A DNA stretch of 64,000 bases from contig NZ_FOWW01000002.1 in NCBI RefSeq assembly GCF_900115565.1, positions 607,160 to 671,159 of the forward strand, in the 5' to 3' direction. Of this stretch, positions 60,769-64,000 are shown piece after piece. A program made the position numbers and the translations under genes. The notes beneath the pieces are model-generated. The model was given only the letters and a program-made list of their open reading frames with translations, searched no databases and had not been told where the DNA came from. The DNA comes from Amycolatopsis arida (GTDB lineage Bacteria; Actinomycetota; Actinomycetes; Mycobacteriales; Pseudonocardiaceae). How positions within the stretch are numbered: position 1 is the stretch's first letter; every line of letters starts with the position of its first letter.

Positions 60769-62400
60769 TCAGCGCAGCAGCTTGCCCGGGTTGAGGATCC
60801 CGGTCGGGTCCACCGCCCGCTTCGCCGCCGCCAGCACGGAAAGGCCGACCTCACCCACCTCGGCACCCAGGTACGGCGCGTGGTCCACCCCCACCCCGTG
60901 GTGGTGCGAGACCGTCCCGAGTGGACCGTCGGCGATGGTGGCGCACGCGGCCGCCTTGGCCCGCTCCCACTGCCCGATGGGGCCGGCGCCGTCCCGGGCG
61001 GCGAGCACGGTGAAGTACAGCGACGCCCCCGTCTCGTAGGCGTGCGAGAGGTGGCACATCACCACCGGCCGCGCCAACGCGCCACGCAGCGCCGCCCGCA
61101 CCCGCGCGTACAGCTCCGGCAACCGCGACCAGTACGCGGCCGTCTCCAACGTCTCCACGCACACCCCGAGGTCGAGCAGCGCGTCCCGCTGCCGCGGCCC
61201 GGAGAACCGCCCCCGCCGCCACGCCTCGCCGGGACCGGCACCCAGCGCCACGGCCCCCGCTGCCCGCAACCGCCGCACCGTCTCCCGTCGGCGCGCGGCC
61301 ACCGCGCGCGCTGACGGGCCGTCCCAACCGAGCACCAGCAGGCACGGCTCGGCCACCCGCCGCGCCGCAAGGTAGGCGCGCAGCGCCGCCGCCTTCCAAC
61401 CCGCGTTCAGCGCCAGCGACACCCCGGTCTCGTCCACGTCGGACAGGCGGGTGACGTCGGCGAGCAACCCGTCCTGCGCCAGCGCGCGCACCACGCCCAC
61501 GGCCCGCTCCCAGCCGTCCACGACGAACCCCTCGAACCGCCGCACGCCGGGAACCGGGCGCACCCGCACCGCCACCTCGGTGATCACCCCGAGCGCGCCC
61601 TCGCTGCCCACCGCGAGGTGCCGCAGGTCCGGCCCCGCCGCCGACGCCGGCGCCACCCCCAACCGCCACTCACCGCTCGGGGTGGCCAGCCGCACCCCGG
61701 TCACCATGTCCTCGAACCGCCCGTAGCCCGCCGACGCCTGCCCCGCCGACCGGGTGGCGGCTAACCCCCCGATCGTGGCCCGCTCGAACGACTGCGGCAC
61801 GTGTCCCAGGGTGAACCCGTGCGGAGCGAGCAACCGCTCCGCCTCCGGCCCGCGCACCCCCGCCTGCAACACCGCGATCCGCGACTCGGGGTCCACCGAC
61901 ACCAGCCGGTCCAGCCGCTCCAGGTCCAGCGCGACCACCGCCGCCTTGTCGCCACGCAGCGCGGCGACCCCGCCGACCACCGACGTCCCACCGCCGAACG
62001 GCACGACCCCCACGTCGTGGGCGGCGCACACCTCGAGCACCCGCTGCACCTCCGCGGGGTCCGCGGGCAGCACCACCGCGTCCGGCACGGACAGCCCGGA
62101 CGCCGGATGCCGCCTGCGCAGCAGGTCGAGATAGGACAGTCCGCCGGCGCGGTCCAGCCGCTCGGCGCGGTCGGTGGTCACCTGCTCGGCACCCACCACG
62201 CCGGCGAGCGCGGCACGCGCGCCGGACGGCAGCCGGGAGTCCGGCACGGCCAGCGCCGAGTCGGGCGCGACCGGTGCGTCCGCCCCCAGCGGGCCGATAC
62301 GCTGGGTGAGCCAGCGCACGGCCTTGTCCGGAAGGTGTGCCGCGGCGGCGCCCTCGGGTGTCCAGGCCCCGCGCAGCCGGTGGTCAAGGATCTCGGTCAC
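60769..62400 (-). CDS. FAD-linked oxidase, alkyl-dihydroxyacetonephosphate synthase-like
   Basis: 543 residues from GTG 62400. FAD-binding motifs: VVLPADPAEVQRVLEVCAAH, VPFGGGTSVVGGVA and TIGGLAATRSAGQASAGYGRFEDMV. The C-terminal cap has HLSHAYETGASLYFTVL, SHHHGVGVDHAPYL (the conserved histidine run of the AGPS group) and DPTGILNPGKLL. AGPS enzymes swap the acyl chain of acyl-DHAP for an alkyl chain in ether lipid synthesis; other relatives oxidise lactate or glycolate. Divergent from the TetR-GlpD operon, which supports a glycerol lipid link. Confidence 0.88.
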   Translation of the reverse strand: MTEILDHRLRGAWTPEGAAAAHLPDKAVRWLTQRIGPLGADAPVAPDSALAVPDSRLPSGARAALAGVVGAEQVTTDRAERLDRAGGLSYLDLLRRRHPASGLSVPDAVVLPADPAEVQRVLEVCAAHDVGVVPFGGGTSVVGGVAALRGDKAAVVALDLERLDRLVSVDPESRIAVLQAGVRGPEAERLLAPHGFTLGHVPQSFERATIGGLAATRSAGQASAGYGRFEDMVTGVRLATPSGEWRLGVAPASAAGPDLRHLAVGSEGALGVITEVAVRVRPVPGVRRFEGFVVDGWERAVGVVRALAQDGLLADVTRLSDVDETGVSLALNAGWKAAALRAYLAARRVAEPCLLVLGWDGPSARAVAARRRETVRRLRAAGAVALGAGPGEAWRRGRFSGPRQRDALLDLGVCVETLETAAYWSRLPELYARVRAALRGALARPVVMCHLSHAYETGASLYFTVLAARDGAGPIGQWERAKAAACATIADGPLGTVSHHHGVGVDHAPYLGAEVGEVGLSVLAAAKRAVDPTGILNPGKLLR

Positions 62401-62407
62401 CGCTACA

Positions 62408-62436
62408 GTGTGACACATGGAGGACAAACGTCACAC
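62408..62436. promoter_or_regulatory. Candidate TetR operator overlapping both starts
   Basis: GTGTGAC (62408-62414) and GTCACAC (62430-62436) form a perfect inverted repeat, 22 bp apart, that covers the start codon of the TetR gene (62417) and lies 7 nt from the divergent oxidase start (62400). Confidence 0.5.
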
Positions 62437-63067
62437 GGGTCGGGGCACCAGCGCACTGGCCGACGTCCGGAGCCGGGCCGCGGCCAGCCGGGTGTCCGAC
62501 GACGTCCTGCTCGACGCGGCGCGCACTTGCGTGCTCGCCGCCGGTGTCCGCAGGACCACCCTCACCGAGATCGCGCGCACCGCCAGGGTCAGCCGGATGA
62601 CGCTGTACCGCCGGTTCCCGGACGTGCGCAGCATCCTGGCCGCGTTGATGACCCGCGAGTTCGGCGCCGTGCTCCGCACCGCCAGCGCCCGCGGCAGCGG
62701 CGCCACCGCCAGGGAACGCCTGGTGAATACCGCGACGGCCGCGGTCCGCGAGCTCGTGGCCGACCCGCTGATGCGCACCGTGCTCGACCTCGACGCCGAG
62801 CTGGTCATGCCGTACGTCGTTCGCCGGCTCGGCGCCACCCAGCGGCTCGCCGAGCAGGTGCTCGCCGCGCACGTGGCGGCCGGCCACGCCGACGGCTCGA
62901 TCCGGCGGGGCGACCGGGCGACGCAGGTGCGTGCGGTGCTGCTGGTCGCCCAGTCGTTCGTCCTGTCGCTGCGCCCGGCGACCGCCGACCTCGCCGAGGC
63001 GGACCTGCTGGCCGAGCTGCGGCACCTGCTCGACGCCGCGCTGCGCCCCGACCCGGCCGCCCGATGA
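62417..63067 (+). CDS. TetR-family regulator
   Basis: 216 residues. HTH: LLDAARTCVLAAGVRRTTLTEIARTARVSRMTLYRRFPDVRSILAALM. The C-terminal domain (RERLVNTATAAVRELVADPLM and LAEQVLAAHVAAG) is typical of TetR with TetR_C_11-like ligand domains. Sits between the divergent oxidase (16 bp between start codons) and GlpD (ATGA overlap), so it probably controls both. Confidence 0.9.
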   Translation: MEDKRHTGRGTSALADVRSRAAASRVSDDVLLDAARTCVLAAGVRRTTLTEIARTARVSRMTLYRRFPDVRSILAALMTREFGAVLRTASARGSGATARERLVNTATAAVRELVADPLMRTVLDLDAELVMPYVVRRLGATQRLAEQVLAAHVAAGHADGSIRRGDRATQVRAVLLVAQSFVLSLRPATADLAEADLLAELRHLLDAALRPDPAAR

Positions 63068-64000
63068 CCCCGGCGTCGACCCCGGCGGCACTGAACGCCC
63101 GCCGCCGGGAGATCGAGCTCGACCGGCTGGCCGGCGGGGAGACGGTGGACGTGCTGGTCGTCGGCGGCGGGGTCACCGGCGCCGGGATCGCGCTGGACGC
63201 CGCCGCCCGCGGGCTCTCGGTGGCGCTGGTCGAGGCGCACGACCTCGCGTTCGGCACGTCGCGCTGGTCCAGCAAGCTGGTCCACGGCGGACTGCGCTAC
63301 CTCGCGAAGGGCGACGTCGCGCTGGCCCGGGAGAGCGCGGTGGAGCGCGGCGTGCTGATGACCCGCACGGCCCCGCACCTCACCCGCCCGATGGCCCAGC
63401 TGTTCCCCTGCTACGACGTCCCCGGCGGGCGAGCTCGGCGGGCGCTCGTCGCGGCGGGACTGCACGCCGGGGACGCGCTGCGCCGCCTCGCCGGCACGCC
63501 GTCGGCGGTGCTGCCCCGGCCGCGCTCGGTGCCGGCCCCCGAGGCGCTCGCCCTGGTGCCCGGCCTCGCCCGGCCCGGCCTGCGCGGCGGGCTGCTCTCC
63601 TTCGACGGCGCGCTGACCGACGACGCCCGGCTGGTCGTGGCGCTGGCCAGGACCGCGGCGGCGTTCGGCGCGCGGGTGCTCACCCGGCTGCGCGCGCTGG
63701 ACGCCGACGGCCGGCGGGTGCGCGCCCGCGACGAGGTGACCGGCCACGAGGTGGAGCTGCGCGCCCGGCAGGTGGTCAACGCGACAGGCGTGTGGGCCGG
63801 TGAGCTGGCGCCCTCGGTGCGGCTGGCGCCGTCCCGCGGCTCACACCTCGTGCTGGACACTCACGCGACCGGGCTCGGCGACACGGCCGTGCTGGCGCCG
63901 GTGCCCGGCGAGACCAACCGGTTCGTCTTCCTGCTGCCGCAACCGGACGGACGCACCTACCTCGGGCTCACCGACGAGCCGCTGCCGGGGCCCGTCCCGG
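63064..64000 (+). CDS. glpD: Glycerol-3-phosphate dehydrogenase, FAD-dependent (GlpD), 5' part
   Basis: 312 residues before the window ends. The Rossmann FAD motif is VLVVGGGVTGAGIALDAAARGLS, followed by the GlpD hallmarks GTSRWSSKLVHGGLRYLAKGD and ALTDDARLVVALARTAAAFG, and VNATGVWAGEL. Oxidises sn-glycerol-3-phosphate to DHAP and passes electrons to quinone. Its ATG overlaps the TetR stop (ATGA). DHAP is the substrate skeleton of AGPS-type enzymes, encoded divergently, so the three genes form a plausible glycerol-lipid unit. Confidence 0.93.
   Translation, partial: MTPASTPAALNARRREIELDRLAGGETVDVLVVGGGVTGAGIALDAAARGLSVALVEAHDLAFGTSRWSSKLVHGGLRYLAKGDVALARESAVERGVLMTRTAPHLTRPMAQLFPCYDVPGGRARRALVAAGLHAGDALRRLAGTPSAVLPRPRSVPAPEALALVPGLARPGLRGGLLSFDGALTDDARLVVALARTAAAFGARVLTRLRALDADGRRVRARDEVTGHEVELRARQVVNATGVWAGELAPSVRLAPSRGSHLVLDTHATGLGDTAVLAPVPGETNRFVFLLPQPDGRTYLGLTDEPLPGPVP

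Overview
This is a 64 kb, very GC-rich window from an actinomycete chromosome. Marks of that group include an actinobacterial integration host factor (mIHF), ECF sigma factors with C-terminal extensions, an AfsR-like regulator, DinB/mycothiol-isomerase-like proteins, Tat-exported proteins and many apparently leaderless genes. Gene content and intergenic repeats would fit a Pseudonocardiaceae-type genome, but that placement is an inference. No rRNA, tRNA, CRISPR array, insertion sequence or phage gene was recognised.

Region 1 (1-12 kb) looks like the edge of a natural-product cluster. It has the start of a condensation (C) domain protein, a free-standing adenylation (A) domain and an MIO-type amino acid aminomutase that closely resembles tyrosine 2,3-aminomutases of enediyne pathways (SgcC5/SgcC1/SgcC4 of C-1027). 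An unexpected molybdopterin oxidoreductase, an FAD oxidoreductase, a thioesterase-like protein, a GntR-type regulator lacking its effector domain and a SgcE6-like flavin reductase follow. The carrier protein, core polyketide synthase and resistance genes are not here and would lie to the left. The right part of this region is eroded: a truncated and frameshifted regulator, a chain of overlapping micro-ORFs and a frameshifted F420-type nitroreductase gene.

Region 2 (12-27 kb) is mixed metabolism: acetyltransferase and permease pair, GPP34 protein, ArsR regulator divergent from a PEP-mutase-family enzyme, a DsbA/VKOR disulfide pair, an ECF sigma factor beside two maleylpyruvate-isomerase-like genes, a secreted protein built from 24-residue repeats, a P450, and frameshifted membrane-protein and glycosyltransferase genes. 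It ends in a 970 bp non-coding stretch full of repeats and palindromes.

Region 3 (27-44.6 kb) is regulation and small enzymes: an ECF41-like sigma factor with its own likely promoter, a 1069-residue AfsR-like regulator, a DrrAB-type exporter, an ECF42 sigma factor with its DGPF/YCII partner, a DtxR-type metal regulator, and a YtcJ-like amidohydrolase.

Region 4 (44.6-64 kb) holds acyl-CoA metabolism (enoyl-CoA hydratase, two acyl-CoA ligases, acyl-CoA dehydrogenase, TetR regulators with visible operators), a phosphopantetheinyl transferase, isochorismate synthase, mIHF, secreted phosphatase and C39-like proteins, a PRC-barrel/DUF2382 stress-type protein, and an alkyl-DHAP-synthase-like oxidase divergent from a TetR-GlpD operon that runs off the right edge.

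Five genes can only be read through indels, several of them at G or C homopolymers. Either several genes here are decaying or the assembly carries indel errors; this needs read-level checking before any of them is called a true pseudogene.
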